Of a stretch of DNA of 64,000 nt, positions 10,522-21,517 are shown in pieces. The notes beneath the pieces are model-generated. The model worked only from the letters and a program-made list of their open reading frames with translations, was not told the origin of the DNA and ran no database searches. The translations under genes were made by a program, and so were the position numbers. How positions within the stretch are numbered: the first letter of the stretch is position 1; the number at the start of each line of letters is the position of its first letter. Source of the DNA: Thalassia testudinum (taxonomy: Eukaryota > Streptophyta > Magnoliopsida > Alismatales > Hydrocharitaceae); assembly GCA_037157565.1 (NCBI GenBank), contig JAZHRO010000003.1, forward strand, positions 71,178,501 through 71,242,500. The letters are read 5' to 3'.

Positions 10522-11500
10522 TCAGAGATGAATATCCACCCCCCATGCCTGTCTAATGCAATGTCCCCATTGTATTAAAATGACATAAAACAGAGTGGAA
10601 AAGCGAAGAAAGCACCTGAATTGTGTGAATGTCAGGTCCGCTCCGAGATGAAAATTAAGAAAAATTGTATATATGCTGAATTTAGTGCCTTCAGCTAGGC
10701 ACACTATACAAAGAAAAGAAATGAAGAATTCACAAGTACAGGTCAAAATTAAGATAAACAGAAGAATCCTCTGACCTGTCAATAGAGGTCCACATATGTG
10801 GACCAGATTGTGGTGCAGACTCGCACCCCATAATCGAGAATATCTTAGGTTCTGGATAAAAATTACCCAAAACCTAAAATCAGAATGCAAGTGGGGTCGG
10901 GCCTACGATTTATGAGGATGCAACCCAAGACCAAAAAGTCGGGTTACAGAGAATTGAAGCTCAAAAGGATAATCGTTGAATGTGTGCTTGAGTTTGACAT
11001 CCTCAAAACAAATGTCGTAAGGGTTCTGATTTGATGGTTTCAGCTTAAAAGGAACCCTTCGACTCAATCTTCCATTTCCTCCAGAATTAACTTCCCAAAT
11101 CAAAACTTCCCAGCTCCTATCCTCCCCATTTAGCATATCAAATTCCAGGACCTCTTGTATATTCATCACCCCGTCTGAAATCTCCAAGTCTAAATGATGT
11201 GGCAGAATCAAAATTGACTTGGGTCTAATTATCTTAGAATTAGAACCATCAATAAGCTCAACAGGGTGTAACTGATAATCAGGGCATTGAATTGATTCCT
11301 CTAGAAAATGCGATTCTGGATCCGTACTGTGCCCTAATAAGATCAGTGTCCTTAGTTATTGGGATATCAAATGATCTATCAGATTCCTCAAGCCCAATCA
11401 TCTCACAGAAATCGTGTTCAGAAAACTCGCGTGAGACTTCGCAACTTGAATCTTCACCATCACGATTCGTATCAATGTATGTCTGAAAATCATTTGTCAC
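10522..11500 (-). pseudogene. E4 ORF2 (unknown protein, broken)
   Basis: Downstream coding region in three pieces (11500-11279, 11211-10903, 10890-10522). Pieces two and three share one frame interrupted by a single stop; the first is in another frame. Acidic N-terminal part (EDSSCEVSREFSEHDFCE), a middle motif LEISDGVMNIQEV, then RVPFKLKPSNQNPYDI, and a hydrophobic stretch near the end (ILLFILILTCTCEFFISFLC) that could span a membrane. Equivalent pieces lie in E3 (27202-28166) and E7 (46126-46805 and beyond). It matches no family I know. The hydrophobic end overlaps conserved RNA dyads, so it may be non-coding. Confidence 0.4.
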
Positions 11501-11586
11501 TTTCTATTCTAAGGAGACATACGTTTCCTCGTAACTCGCCTTAGGGATCTCTGGTGAAGAAATCAGATCTTCCTTAATTGGTTGTT

Positions 11587-12357
11587 TTAATTCAATCTAG
11601 TCAGCCTCGTAACACGTGTCCCCCCAACAGGTGCCTGAGAAGGTTCTGTCATTGGCTTTCCTGAAGAGGGTTCATCCTGGGAATTATTCCAAGATTGAAT
11701 CAAAGCAACTAGGAATCTCATCCTCAATTTCACCAATTTCCCAAGTAGAAACTCAACTAGGTTCTTATCCTTAACATCCAGGAGCCAATCCAACAAAGAC
11801 TTGTTTAAATCATCAATCATTTCAATCAGGGGCTCCAATATCTCAGTGCAAGGTATTGGCTGAACTTCTAAAGATTGAATGATATTCCTCAAGTTAGCCA
11901 GAGCCTTATCTTGAACCTGGTTAACCTGAACTAAATGAGTTAGTTCAGGGTTGGGCGGGTTTGACATCAATGCAGAGGAATTAATGAATTGAGATTTGTT
12001 ATACCCTTCCTGATAATAGGTCATTTCAGATTGTTGAAAAGATGGCGATGACCTAAAGGCAGTGAAATCAGAGGATGGGTAAGGATCGGTGTATCCTTCT
12101 TGATTGTAGATCGTATTAGGTTGTGCCTGAAAGGAAGACGATCTATAATCGATGTAGCTCTGAGAAGGATAGAAATAAGAATCAAAGTGTTCAGGGTTAG
12201 ACCCTAAACACGAGGGTTCGGAATTGTATCCCCAATCCAAATTATCCCAACAGACTGATGGTTTATTACAATATGAGTTGGGATAATCGTCATGTTGAGG
12301 ATAATTTACAACAGGAGGGAAAGAGTGGGAATGCATGAAATATGTGGAAGGATTCAT
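11587..12357 (-). CDS. E4 ORF1: unknown Tyr/Ser/Pro-rich protein, 256 aa
   Basis: The only long intact reading frame in a pol-less element here. I start it at the ATG at 12357 (MNPST), because homologues in E7 and E3 begin at the same place; the open frame extends 12 codons further up without an ATG. Residues 1-130 are Tyr/Ser/Pro/Asn-rich and low-complexity, with DWGY, YPSQSYIDYRSSSF, YNQEGY and MTYYQEGY motifs. Residues about 145-225 are predicted helical (LANLRNIIQSLEV, LIEMIDDLNKSLLDWLLDV, EFLLGKLVKLRMRFLVAL). It ends APVGGTRV...TRLN. No zinc knuckle, protease or capsid motif. A splice-acceptor-like TTGTATTGCAG lies 26 bp upstream of the ATG. Function unknown; a divergent Gag-like or RNA-binding role is a guess. 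Confidence 0.55.
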   Translation of the reverse strand: MNPSTYFMHSHSFPPVVNYPQHDDYPNSYCNKPSVCWDNLDWGYNSEPSCLGSNPEHFDSYFYPSQSYIDYRSSSFQAQPNTIYNQEGYTDPYPSSDFTAFRSSPSFQQSEMTYYQEGYNKSQFINSSALMSNPPNPELTHLVQVNQVQDKALANLRNIIQSLEVQPIPCTEILEPLIEMIDDLNKSLLDWLLDVKDKNLVEFLLGKLVKLRMRFLVALIQSWNNSQDEPSSGKPMTEPSQAPVGGTRVTRLTRLN

Positions 12358-12382
12358 GAGACACGGGAGGAAGAAAGGTACC

Positions 12383-13460
12383 CTGCAATACAAACAATCA
12401 AACCTGTCCTTAAATGGGTTAGCCTACAGATCTACAGACTCCCAAAACCCATCTTGAGATAAAGGAACGATTTGATCTACTTCTGTCTGTTCAATCCAAC
12501 CGGTTAGAAGGAGGGACTGGGGGGAAGGTTCTTCCTTCGGCTTGCACCTCCGATTCCTAGTGTACCTGCCAGCCGCGATCGGTTGACTCTGCTCCCCTAG
12601 CTAGACATTAGATTGAACAGTAGAAATAGACTAATTGAAAATAGTCTCGTTCTGAATTCTGAAGAGCGAGGACAATCCTTAAGGCCAGCATCTACTCTGT
12701 TTTATTTAGTGCTAGGTTTGAATGTGCTTTGGAATGTGATGGGCCCTTTAAATGGGTTGTGCCCTTAATGATTGATTGATTTGTGCGTGCGTGCACAACG
12801 AGTGGTTTTCAAGCAAGATTATTTTTGATGTGGTGAATTTTAAGGTTCAAATCTTGCTTAGTAGCTTTTAGGATTCAACTTTAGGTGTTTTCAAACAGGT
12901 TTTGCAAGCGCAGGTGAAGATGTTTTCCTTTAAAGCTTAAAAAGAATGTGGAGTGCCTGGTAAATCCCTAAGAGTTGAACCTAATTGGCAGCTACTTGAT
13001 GAGTTGATTTTAATTGAAGTGGTGCAGCCCAAACAACTCAAACAACTGGCCACATATGCACCACTAAGTTAGGCACACAAAGATGGTTAACCTAGAATGA
13101 TTTCTACTCTTTTATGTGTTGCTTTATGTGTACCGGTTCCACAGATCAGAACCCGGTTGAGTAGAAACAAATCAATTAGGTTAAGTGCCTTTGAATGTGG
13201 GTGTATGTTGTGTGTTTGTTGAAAATTACCCCACAAAATTATCTTTTTGTTTTTTTTTTAAATGAAGGCGGAATGAATGTGAGTGAGAATCCAAAGAACC
13301 AAACTATTCCTAGGATTTATGTAAACACTTACATTAATTAGAATTTGTATTCAATGTGGCGAATGAAATCTATGGAGGGGGAAAGAATGGGGGATAACTT
13401 ACAAAACCTTCCACAACACTTTACTCCAATCAACTGCTTTTGCTAGTCTCAAAAGAGTAC
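12383..13460 (-). other. E4 leader with putative 1.1-kb intron
   Basis: On the minus strand a donor-like CAG|GTACTC lies about 100 bp after the PBS (cut near 13461) and an acceptor-like TTGTATTGCAG|GG ends at 12383, just before ORF1. Splicing would remove about 1.08 kb and place the ORF1 ATG near the cap. Corresponding sites exist in E7 (44202-45306) and, with mutated dinucleotides, in E3. No other gene is visible here. Confidence 0.4.
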
Positions 13461-13543
13461 CTGCAATTACAATAAGAAAGGAGAAAAGTGAGGTAAATGA
13501 TTTGTAAGTTACAAAACACGAAGAGAAATCAAAGAGCGTCGCC

Positions 13544-13561
13544 TCCCCAGCAATGGGGCCA
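13544..13561 (-). other. E4 primer-binding site (tRNA-Asp-like)
   Basis: Minus strand TGGCCCCATTGCTGGGGA, 15 of 18 positions matching the tRNA-Asp complement, three bases after the LTR end. Confidence 0.8.
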
Positions 13562-13564
13562 AAA

Positions 13565-15346
13565 TGTTGAACATTTTCGAATCGCTACGCTAACGTGTTC
13601 GATTTTGGAAAACCTGTCGTTGTAGTTCGAAAGCGAAGAATTCGTGTTCAACAAATAAAATTTGTATCGAAATTAAATTCCAGGTCGAACACAGGGAGGC
13701 AGACGTTTGATTTAAAAGCTACGCGTTTCTTTTTATTTGTCACGGAATAATTCAATTTAAAACTATCTAATTATTTACAATAAATAGAAGAGAGAGAGTA
13801 AGAGAGAAAGAGAATATTACACAAAGAAATCAAAATGAGATGTAGAATAAACAAGGAATTTCTCATTGAGGAGATTATTTATTACAACTAGAAAGCATAA
13901 AATAATTACTCTAAAAAGCGATAATTTTACTCTAGAAAGCATTAAAAGAATGGAGGGAGAAATGTCCTCCTCGACGGTCACTTGGAGGACAAGTAGATTA
14001 ATCTAGAAAGCAATAAATCTATACTAGAAAGTAGTAAAAAGAATAGGGAGAGAGAAATCCTCCTCGACGGTTGCTTGGATGACGAGCCGAACGGGACGAC
14101 GCCTGGACGAAGGAGAACGAAGAAGGATGAAGGATGACGAAGCAGAAGAATGGGAATGAAGCAGCACGCCGTCGTCGTCGCGGGATCCACTTCCAAAGGG
14201 GAATGAAAATTGGACTTTATCTCGCGAGAAGCATCCCAGGTGTCGGACAAGCTTCTCTTGAGCTTTGGAGGGGTAGAGAGGAGAAGGAAGGGATGAAAAT
14301 TTCGTATGGAGGGGGTCTCCTTTTATTGTTGCAAGGAGTGGGGGCAAAATGGACGTTACAACTTCAAAACAATAAATGAGGGGTCTTTAGTGACGGATAA
14401 ATCCATCACTAAAGTCCCAACGTGGGCGTAGCTTCCGCGCCCACGTGCACCCGCTCAACTTCTCCCTCGTGCAATGGCTTCCCACGTTCTTCGATTCTCA
14501 GCTGTCCGATCGTGAGATCAGACGGCTTAGGAGGCATCTCCGCCCTCTGCTACGCTCGCCTGGCGTGTGCGATCGCGCGTGACGCCGTGCGTTCAATCGC
14601 GAGTGAACGCTATTGGGTGCATGCGGCAGTCCGATCGCGATCCAACGCCCGCCCGTGCCCAATCTCTTACGCTTGATTTGAGGCTCGCGGGACTCGATCC
14701 TGCGAACTCTGCTTCGCCCGCTGCTTCATCTCCACTGCACTGCGCCGTCGAGAAGGTTGCGAGGATGATTTTAAAGCGCTGCGTCCACAGCCGTTAGATC
14801 GAGATCCAATGGCGAAGAGGGGGAGGGTGCGCGGTCTTCATGGAATGTAGGCGACCGTTTGGGCGGCCGAGATGGCCCCACGTGGTGCCATCTTGGCCGT
14901 CCATCTTCTGGAAGTTGTAAATGGTGCCACGAATGTCGGATTGACTCGATTTTTGTGTCGTTGAGTTACGATCGTCGATCCGAATTCATCCATGTAGTCA
15001 GATTTCTCATATGAAGTGCGGATTTTCACCATCCTGGCCCTTGATCTTCTAGGGTTGCTTGGTCGCTATCTGATGCTACGGATGTCTAATTATGGTGATC
15101 TTGTAGTCGTTGAACTCCAATCGTCGCCCTGATCACATCCATACGGTTGGATCTTTGATCCGAGGCCCTGATAAATTGTTTGCCCTGTCTAAGAACATAA
15201 AAGGAGACAATTAACCTCCATTTTATTCAAACTACTCTAAATGCAAGATGATGCATATTATGCAATATTTATATCATGAAATGCAATCCTATGCTTTAGA
15301 ACATGCATAAATAGACATTTTAAGTAGTGTAAATGTGTTTACATCA
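13565..15346 (-). mobile_element. E4 5' LTR
   Basis: Same borders and nearly the same length as the copy at 7543-9327. The promoter dyad is at 14381-14417 (arms GGGTCTTTAGTGACGGAT / ATCCATCACTAAAGTCCC, 16 of 18 paired). The TATA position reads AATAAAAG on the minus strand (about 14319-14326), a one-base weakening relative to E3. Confidence 0.92.
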
Positions 15347-15351
15347 CTTCT

Positions 15352-15997
15352 CTTCCTCCTTCTCCAAAGCTCATGAGAAGCTTGTCCCACACCTGGGAGA
15401 CTTCTCGTGAGATAAAGCCAATTTTTCGTCGCCCTTTCGGAAGCGGATCCCGCGATGATGATGACGTGCTGCCCCATTCCCGTTCTTCCTGCTTCATCCT
15501 CCTTCATCCTACTCCATCCTCCTTCATCCAAGTGTCGTACCATCCTACTCGTCCTCCAAGCAATCGTCGAGGAGGATATTTCTCTCCCCATTCTTTTTAC
15601 TGCTTTATAGAATAGATTTACTACTTTCTAGTGTAATCATTTTCTCGCTTTCTGGTAGTAATGTTTAGTGTAATGAACAATCTTTCTGATGAGAGAATCC
15701 CATGTTCATTCTGCATCTCATTTTGGTTATTGTTTGTAATATTCTCTCTCTCTCTTATTCTTTCTTTCTCTCTTCTATTTATTGTAAATAGTTAGATAAT
15801 TCTAATCAATTGAATTACTTTGTGACAAATAAAACAAACACGTAGTTTTTAAATGAAACGTCTGCCTCCTTGTGTTCGATCCGGAATTTCCATTTCAGTA
15901 TAAATTTTAATTGTTGAACACAAGTTCTTTGCATTCAAACTACAACGGTAGGTTTTTCAAAACCAAACACGTTAGCGTAGCAACCCGACATTCAACG
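15352..15997 (+). mobile_element. E3 5' LTR, fragment 2 (R/U5)
   Basis: Continuation of the LTR interrupted at 7542. It aligns with 41366-42000 of the E3 3' LTR (CTTCTCCAAAGCTCATGAGAAG...). It holds CT-rich stretches near 15740-15775 and a possible polyadenylation signal AATAAA at 15828-15833, which is kept in the 3' LTR at 41893-41898. It ends ATTCAACG, a decayed form of GTTCAACA. ORFs on either strand (15289-15591, 15373-15615) are LTR shadows. Confidence 0.85.
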
Positions 15998-16000
15998 TTT

Positions 16001-16018
16001 TGGTGCCATTGTCGGGGA
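16001..16018 (+). other. E3 primer-binding site (tRNA-Asp-like)
   Basis: TGGTGCCATTGTCGGGGA, 15 of 18 positions matching the tRNA-Asp complement, three bases after the 5' LTR. Confidence 0.85.
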
Positions 16019-16636
16019 GGCGATGCTCTTTGATTTTTTTTTTCTTGCGTTTTCTAACTTACAAATCATTTGCCTCACTTCTCTCTTTCTTATTGTGATT
16101 GCGGGTACTCTTTCGAGACAAGCAGAAGTGGTAGATTGGAGTGAAGTGCTGTGGAAGGTTTTGTAAGTTACCCCCACCTCCCACCCATTAGATTTCATTT
16201 CAGTACATAATAATGCAAACATCAATCAACCTAGGTGTTCTTATAAACTCTAAGTTTAGATTGTTTGTTGTTTGACACCCCCACTCGTCCCAACCCCCAC
16301 ATTAAAAAAAAGAAAAAAAAGAAAAAAAATCTTACAGAGGTACACAACCTCTTCTGACTTTCAAACTCAACCGGTAAACTGATCTTTGGAGCTGGTACAC
16401 ACATCCAAACACATAATTGAGTAGAAATCAGATTAGGTAATCACTTGTGTGCCTAATTAAGTGGTGCAACAAGCCAATTATTTGAGTTGATTAGGCCGCA
16501 CCACTTCAATTAAAATCAACTCATTAAGTAGCTGCCACTTAGGTTCAATTATTAGGGATTTACTAGCCACTCCACATTCTTTTTAAGCTTCAAAGGAAAA
16601 CATCATCACCTGTGCTTTCAAGACCTGGTGTGCCTG
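16019..16636 (+). other. E3 leader, part 1
   Basis: Non-coding leader that aligns with the E4 leader and is cut by E5 at 16636. The donor-like site seen in E4 is here TTGCG|GGTACTC (about 16100-16110), with the AG lost. The leader resumes at 25885. Confidence 0.75.
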
Positions 16637-16880
16637 TGATAAACACCAGTTTATCATCATTCTTATGCATTAAAACAAACCTAGCTCTTAGGATTTTACT
16701 CCGCAAACAGGTTTTTGGCCTGCATTTAGGCATAAATTAGGTTAGGCATGCATTGCATTATTTTAGTATCTTTTTAATACATTTTTGTGAGTGTTAGGGA
16801 TGTACAGATATACAGATCTCTAAAACCCTAGCACTCACGAAGGCAAATGGTGAAGGAAAAGCCCAGACTAGTTGGAACTT

Positions 16881-17075
16881 AGCTTGATCCAGCTCACCAT
16901 AGCTCGAACCTAGCTCACTTGAACGAGGGTTAGCTCATCCCAGCAACATTCAGCTAATCTCAGCTGAATTGCAGCTCAAGAGAGTTCATCTTAGCTCACC
17001 CTAGCTCAAGTCAGCTCAGATCCAGCTCAACTTAGCTGAGTCTAGCTCATCTCAGCTCCCACTAGTCCACCGGGA
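16881..17075 (+). repeat. AGCT array with 10-11 bp spacing (5' LTR)
   Basis: Sixteen AGCT tetramers in 194 bp. Successive distances are 10, 10, 11, 20, 20, 10, 11, 20, 10, 10, 11, 10, 10, 10 and 21 bp, about 10.2 bp per turn. The consensus unit resembles AGCTCATCCC. AGCT sites continue to about 17430 with looser spacing. The 3' LTR copy spans the same 194 bp. Confidence 0.85.
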
Positions 17076-17789
17076 GCTCTAGCTAGTTTAGCTGGACAGG
17101 AGTTCACCCCAGCTCTGATCCAGCTACATCTAGCTCCACTCAACTCCAGCCAGCTGAAGAAGAACTCATCCCAGCTCAGGAAGCTCAAGTTCGACTCCCG
17201 GGGACTCAGCTTAGCTCAACTCAGTTGAGCTAAGCTACCTTAGCTGCCTCACCCAGCTTGATCCTCCCCGGGAGCATTAAACCAAGCTTACCTCAGCTCC
17301 TTAGCTTGGCTTGGTAGCTAGCAAAGAACTAGCAAGCCAAGCCAGCTAAAGTAGCTCCTTGCAGCTCTCTTCAGTAACCACCGGCTCTAGTGCAGCTCAA
17401 GATGACTACCTCCAGCTCTTCTCCTTGAAAACCCTAGCTCCAAATGCCTTCAACTCTACTCCCTACTAGCTAAGCTAGCTAAGCTGCTTAACTTAGCTAT
17501 TCCACCTCCATGGCACCAAAACCTACTACCCTACTACCTAAGATCCAGCAAAAAGATGACCTACTCCTTTATTTTGGTGCCAACTATCCCTTCCATCACC
17601 ACCATACATCCACCATCAAAACCCATCTCCACCCTCCATTTTTTCCCTCCAAAATTCCCTTCTAGAAGGCATTTTTGGAGGGAAAACCAAGGCACCTCTT
17701 CATTTCCCTCCCATTTTTCCCTCCAAAAATATCCAAGCACCCTTTCATTTCCCTCCAAAAAAACACCATAACCACCCCCCTTCCCATCC

Positions 17790-17797
17790 TATAAATA
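17790..17797 (+). promoter_or_regulatory. TATA box of E5 5' LTR
   Basis: TATAAATA followed by CCCTACCC, downstream of the AGCT array and a C-rich stretch. Identical in the 3' LTR at 24990-24997. Confidence 0.65.
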
Positions 17798-18690
17798 CCC
17801 TACCCTACCACCACATAATTCCCATCCTCCCTTAGTATATTTTGCTACCAAAACCACCTATACCTACGGCCAAGAAGAAGGATTAGAGAAGGAGATTAAA
17901 AGGGCACATCACCAGCCCTTTTGGTGCCTTCTTCTCCCCACTCTCTTCAACTTGGGCCACGCCAAGGAGGAGGACTCTTCCACTTCAAGGAGGACGGCCA
18001 TGCAAGAGAGAAGTACCTAGGGTGGACGTCCACCCTTGGAGAGAAGCTTAGGGCATGCCCCCTTAGGGCTTGCCTTGGAGGACATCACCTTGGCGGAGCA
18101 TAGCAAGGAAGGAGCTTGAGGATTCTTTTCAAGATTGGGAGCCACCAACCTTGGAGTAAGAAGCCCTCTTCTTCACCATCTATCTAGAGGATTTGTGTTT
18201 GCTTTTCTTAATTTTTATTTTTCTAGTTGTAGAAACATTCCTCTACTAGGCTTTTTTTTGTTAAACACTTTTCATTAATCTAGTTGCCTTCTTTGCAATT
18301 TCTTATTTGCATTTCTACTTGCTTTATTTTTAGCATTCTTCACTCCCTCTCCCTAATTACTCTAGGCCTCCACTTGCCTAGAGTGAGATTAAGGAGAGGT
18401 TCTACTTGCCACTTTAGAAGTAGTTTATGAAATTTGAAGTGTAAATCACCTTCCCATAACCATTTCTCATGTTGTGTTAATTCAAAAAACAAAAAAAAAT
18501 GATATATTGAAAAATACCAAAAAGAAAGTTGAGATTTGTATTCCAAGCAAGCAAATCAATTTTTCAAACATTTGGCCTCCTTGGACGACCCTAGATACTC
18601 CCCTATCTAGGAATATAAATTGAAGAGTTGATCGATTTTGCGTGTTACAACAATGTATTTAACAAACAGCGTGAAATCGCTATCACTTTT

Positions 18691-18708
18691 TGGCGCCGTT
18701 GTCGGGGA
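18691..18708 (+). other. E5 primer-binding site (tRNA-Asp)
   Basis: TGGCGCCGTTGTCGGGGA, 17 of 18 positions matching the tRNA-Asp complement, the best in the window. Five bases after the LTR end. Confidence 0.92.
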
Positions 18709-20374
18709 GGCACGGCTTTGCATTAATTAGTTTTCTCTTACTTGAAGTGGATCTCATCCCCTTCTCTTTCTTTCTTTTGTGTTTGCAGGAATTACAGTAG
18801 GAAGGCGGGAATCTGGAAGCGAGAGCTCAAAGATCCTCTTCTTCCCGTGAAATTCAGGTTGGTTCCCCTTTCTTGTCACATTTAGACTAAAAGACTATCA
18901 AAAAAAATATTAAACTTGGCTTTCAGGACCATAAACAATTTAATTAAGTGGAGTGGTGCCCATATAAAATCCATTGTTTGCTTGAATGCTTCCTTAACAC
19001 CACTCCATTGCAAGTATTGGTGTTCTATTTTTCACGTCCAGATTTCTATCCGGAATTGAAAAATTGATTCCTAACACCACAAGCCTTTTAAAGTCATAAA
19101 ATTTCATTCAGTGATTCCCAATTAAGTTAGGAACATCTATTCCAAATTTTATATCAATTGGGTTTGTATTTAATTTTTTAAAATTCATGGACTGCAGAGG
19201 GGTCACACCCTCTCATCTTCCTATTTTGCTACTATCCGCGAATTTTCAGAATTTTTATACTCATCCAATTTTTGTGAAATTTAGTTTTATAGATCATTGT
19301 GAAATTTTACACATCATATAAAATCACAAAAATTTTCTGAGGTTGGTGGTAATAATGAAAAGTCCAAAATACCCCCAGGTATCATTTCTGGACTTTGACA
19401 CCAGTACAATTAAAAATTCAAAACAATTATCAAACAAATTCCTAAAATCTTACAAAAATATTTTTTCGAATCCTTGTTTGATTTTGTTCAAAGTAGTGGC
19501 GTTGTTTGACTTGTTTGGACCACTACTTAATTCAGAAGGACAAAAATTAATTCATTGATAGTAACTTTCTGTCTTAGGGATAATTGGCTTAGGGTTTCTT
19601 TCCTTCTTTTTAGAGACTCATATTTAAGGAAATTGACCATCACGAATACAACTTGTCTTTCCTTTGATTGTGAAATTTCAAACTTGTTTGAAAATTTAAA
19701 GAGAAAAATCCTAAAACACGTTTAATTAAATCAAATCCTAGAAGACAAAAATACAAAAAAAAATTGTGTGACAACTTGATTTTCATTGGAGCCACTCTCC
19801 AATTCCTGCACACACACAAAAAAAAATCAAAATAACAGGGCAACATCCCAATAAACGCCCTCCACATTCTGTGTGCACTATAGCATCCTAGACCTAATTA
19901 AAATTTGTAGCAACTTGACCACTAAGGTTTTATCAACTTAGGCTTGCTATTTAGGCCTTAAGTTTTCTTTAGTTAGTACCAATTCTGTCATTTATATCTG
20001 GTGTTCAGGCTGAGGGGCCATGTCAAACGACCAGGCGTGGGTTTGTACAAGCACCTGGGGTTTTCTCTTGGAAATGTTTGGGCCCAAACTTCCCCTTAAG
20101 CAACTTGGCCAGATTTGTTGATAGAACGGGTATTCACTTTTGACTACTTATTTCCTAGGTAGACCTAGTCTTAGGTTAAATTCTAGGGAGTCACAATTAA
20201 GTTAGGTCTAGAATTTGATCGCTTGTGTGCACACTTCTCTCATCCGCATCTCTTCTCCTCCCCTACCATTTCTTCCATTTTGCACGGGCGGCGGTCCAAA
20301 ACTCCATACTTGGAGGGACCACTTGATTTTGCCTCCCCAAAAAAGACTTCCTGCATTCTTCCTCTTCTCTCAAA
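18709..20374 (+). other. E5 leader with possible intron
   Basis: About 1.7 kb without a convincing gene. Splice-like signals: TTTGTGTTTGCAG at 18776-18788, a donor-like TTCAG|GTTGGT at 18853-18863, and an acceptor-like TGGTGTTCAG|G ending at 20008. That intron would be 1,151 bp (18858-20008), close to the length inferred in E4 and E7. ORFs 19343-19558 (+) and 19640-19867 (-) look like chance frames in AT-rich DNA. Confidence 0.4.
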
Positions 20375-21517
20375 ATGGAAAATCAAAATTGGTCCTCAAA
20401 CCCGCATGCGAATTTTTCTTTCCCCTATTTTTCCACCCAGGAGCTACTTAATCAGGCCCCTCCACCTAATCTCTACTCTATCATGGCTCAGCTACAAGTT
20501 AAGCAGCAACAGTTTCATAAGGATTTAACAAACCTAGCCAACCAAGGGAGTCCTACCACACCTACCCAAGCTCCACACATTCCACATCTCACTCCTTTAA
20601 ACACCCGCAAGAGAGAAAATCTACATAAATCTCGTGCTAAGTATAATTATTATTCTGAGGCTTTCAATGGTTCAACAGGGAATTATGTTTATCCCAATGA
20701 TCACCCCACCCAAAATGTCCCTACTTTCCAGGAGAAATTGAAAAATTCCTCTAATGGGGGAAATTATCCGGCTCAGTCCTGGACCAATCCGGTTCGACAC
20801 CAACAACAAAACCCATTTGGAGGGTATGATTTAAATCAGACTTATCCATCTGGGCAATCTTAAGAAGACGTTAATGCCCAGATGATGAAAACCCTGCAGG
20901 AGTTACAAAGAAAAACAAAGGAAACAACCCGTCTTATTAACAATCTCAATGATCAAATTGGGGATATTCCGACTCAAAGACCTGCAGGACACTCACCATC
21001 CCAACCCACACCAAACTCTATTCATCACAAGAACCAACACCCGGGTGTCTACCACCATCAGAACCACATGATTCAGCCTCCTATTAACCCAATATCACAA
21101 CACCTACCCAGTTTCTATCAACGTCAGGTCCCCCTACCTCCTCCCAGTGAACAACAAGCTGCATATGCAGAGACTATGAGGAGTGAGGAAACCACCTTGG
21201 ATTTAAGGCCTTCTCAATCAAATGATGAAACTGATTCTCAACCAATGCAGATTGACCCCCCTAACCTTAATAAGGAAGAAGAAAAAGAAACCCCAAAAAC
21301 ACTTGATTCAAACCCTATTTCCCACTCTCAAAAACTACAATCCAACAATCCAAAATCAGAGCCCTCTGACCACAATCCTTTGGATTTATTTGAGCAAGTC
21401 AAGAGGAATATTCCCTTCCTAGATTCCCCCCATGCCTCTAAAAAATTTACTGTAAATGGGCATGATCAGAATCTAGAAAGGTTGGTTCTTTCAAAGACAG
21501 TTAGCTCAGTTTTTTAG
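20375..21517 (+). pseudogene. E5 Gag-like C-terminal region
   Basis: Frame 2 from ATG 20375, one stop at 20861-20863 and then open to 21515. It lacks the capsid motifs seen in E1. Residues 1-50 begin MENQNWSSNPHANF; then Gln/Asn/Pro/Ser-rich sequence, a helical stretch LQELQRKTKETTRLINNLNDQIG (20893-20960) like the coiled coil between nucleocapsid and protease in Athila Gag, and LDLFEQVKRNIPFLD (about 21383-21427), like the linker before protease in E8 (LVKLFEQVQINIPL). It would be fused in frame with the protease downstream. One stop in about 380 codons is little decay. I infer a shortened Gag that joins particles made by another element. Confidence 0.7.

Larger units (their letters stand above)
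7543..15346 (-). mobile_element. E4: complete pol-less LTR retrotransposon
   Basis: A 7,804-bp element in antisense to E3, of the same family, with the perfect 5-bp duplication CTTCT at 7538-7542 and 15347-15351. On its own strand: 5' LTR 15346-13565 (1,782 bp), PBS 13561-13544, leader, ORF1 12357-11587, ORF2 remnants about 11500-10522, structured 3' region, polypurine tract 9342-9328, 3' LTR 9327-7543 (1,785 bp). There is no gag, protease, RT or integrase. The LTRs are still clearly similar (roughly nine bases in ten by eye over the first 290 bp), so it is younger than its host. Confidence 0.93.
16637..18685 (+). mobile_element. E5 5' LTR
   Basis: Begins with a perfect terminal dyad TGATAAAC-ACCA-GTTTATCA. 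U3 contains the AGCT array (16881-17430), then a CT/CCA-rich promoter region with TATAAATA at 17790 and an A-rich GAAGAAGGA region. It ends ATCGCTATCA. Short ORFs (17556-17771, 17921-18103) lie within the LTR, recur in the 3' copy and are not judged to be genes. Confidence 0.92.
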
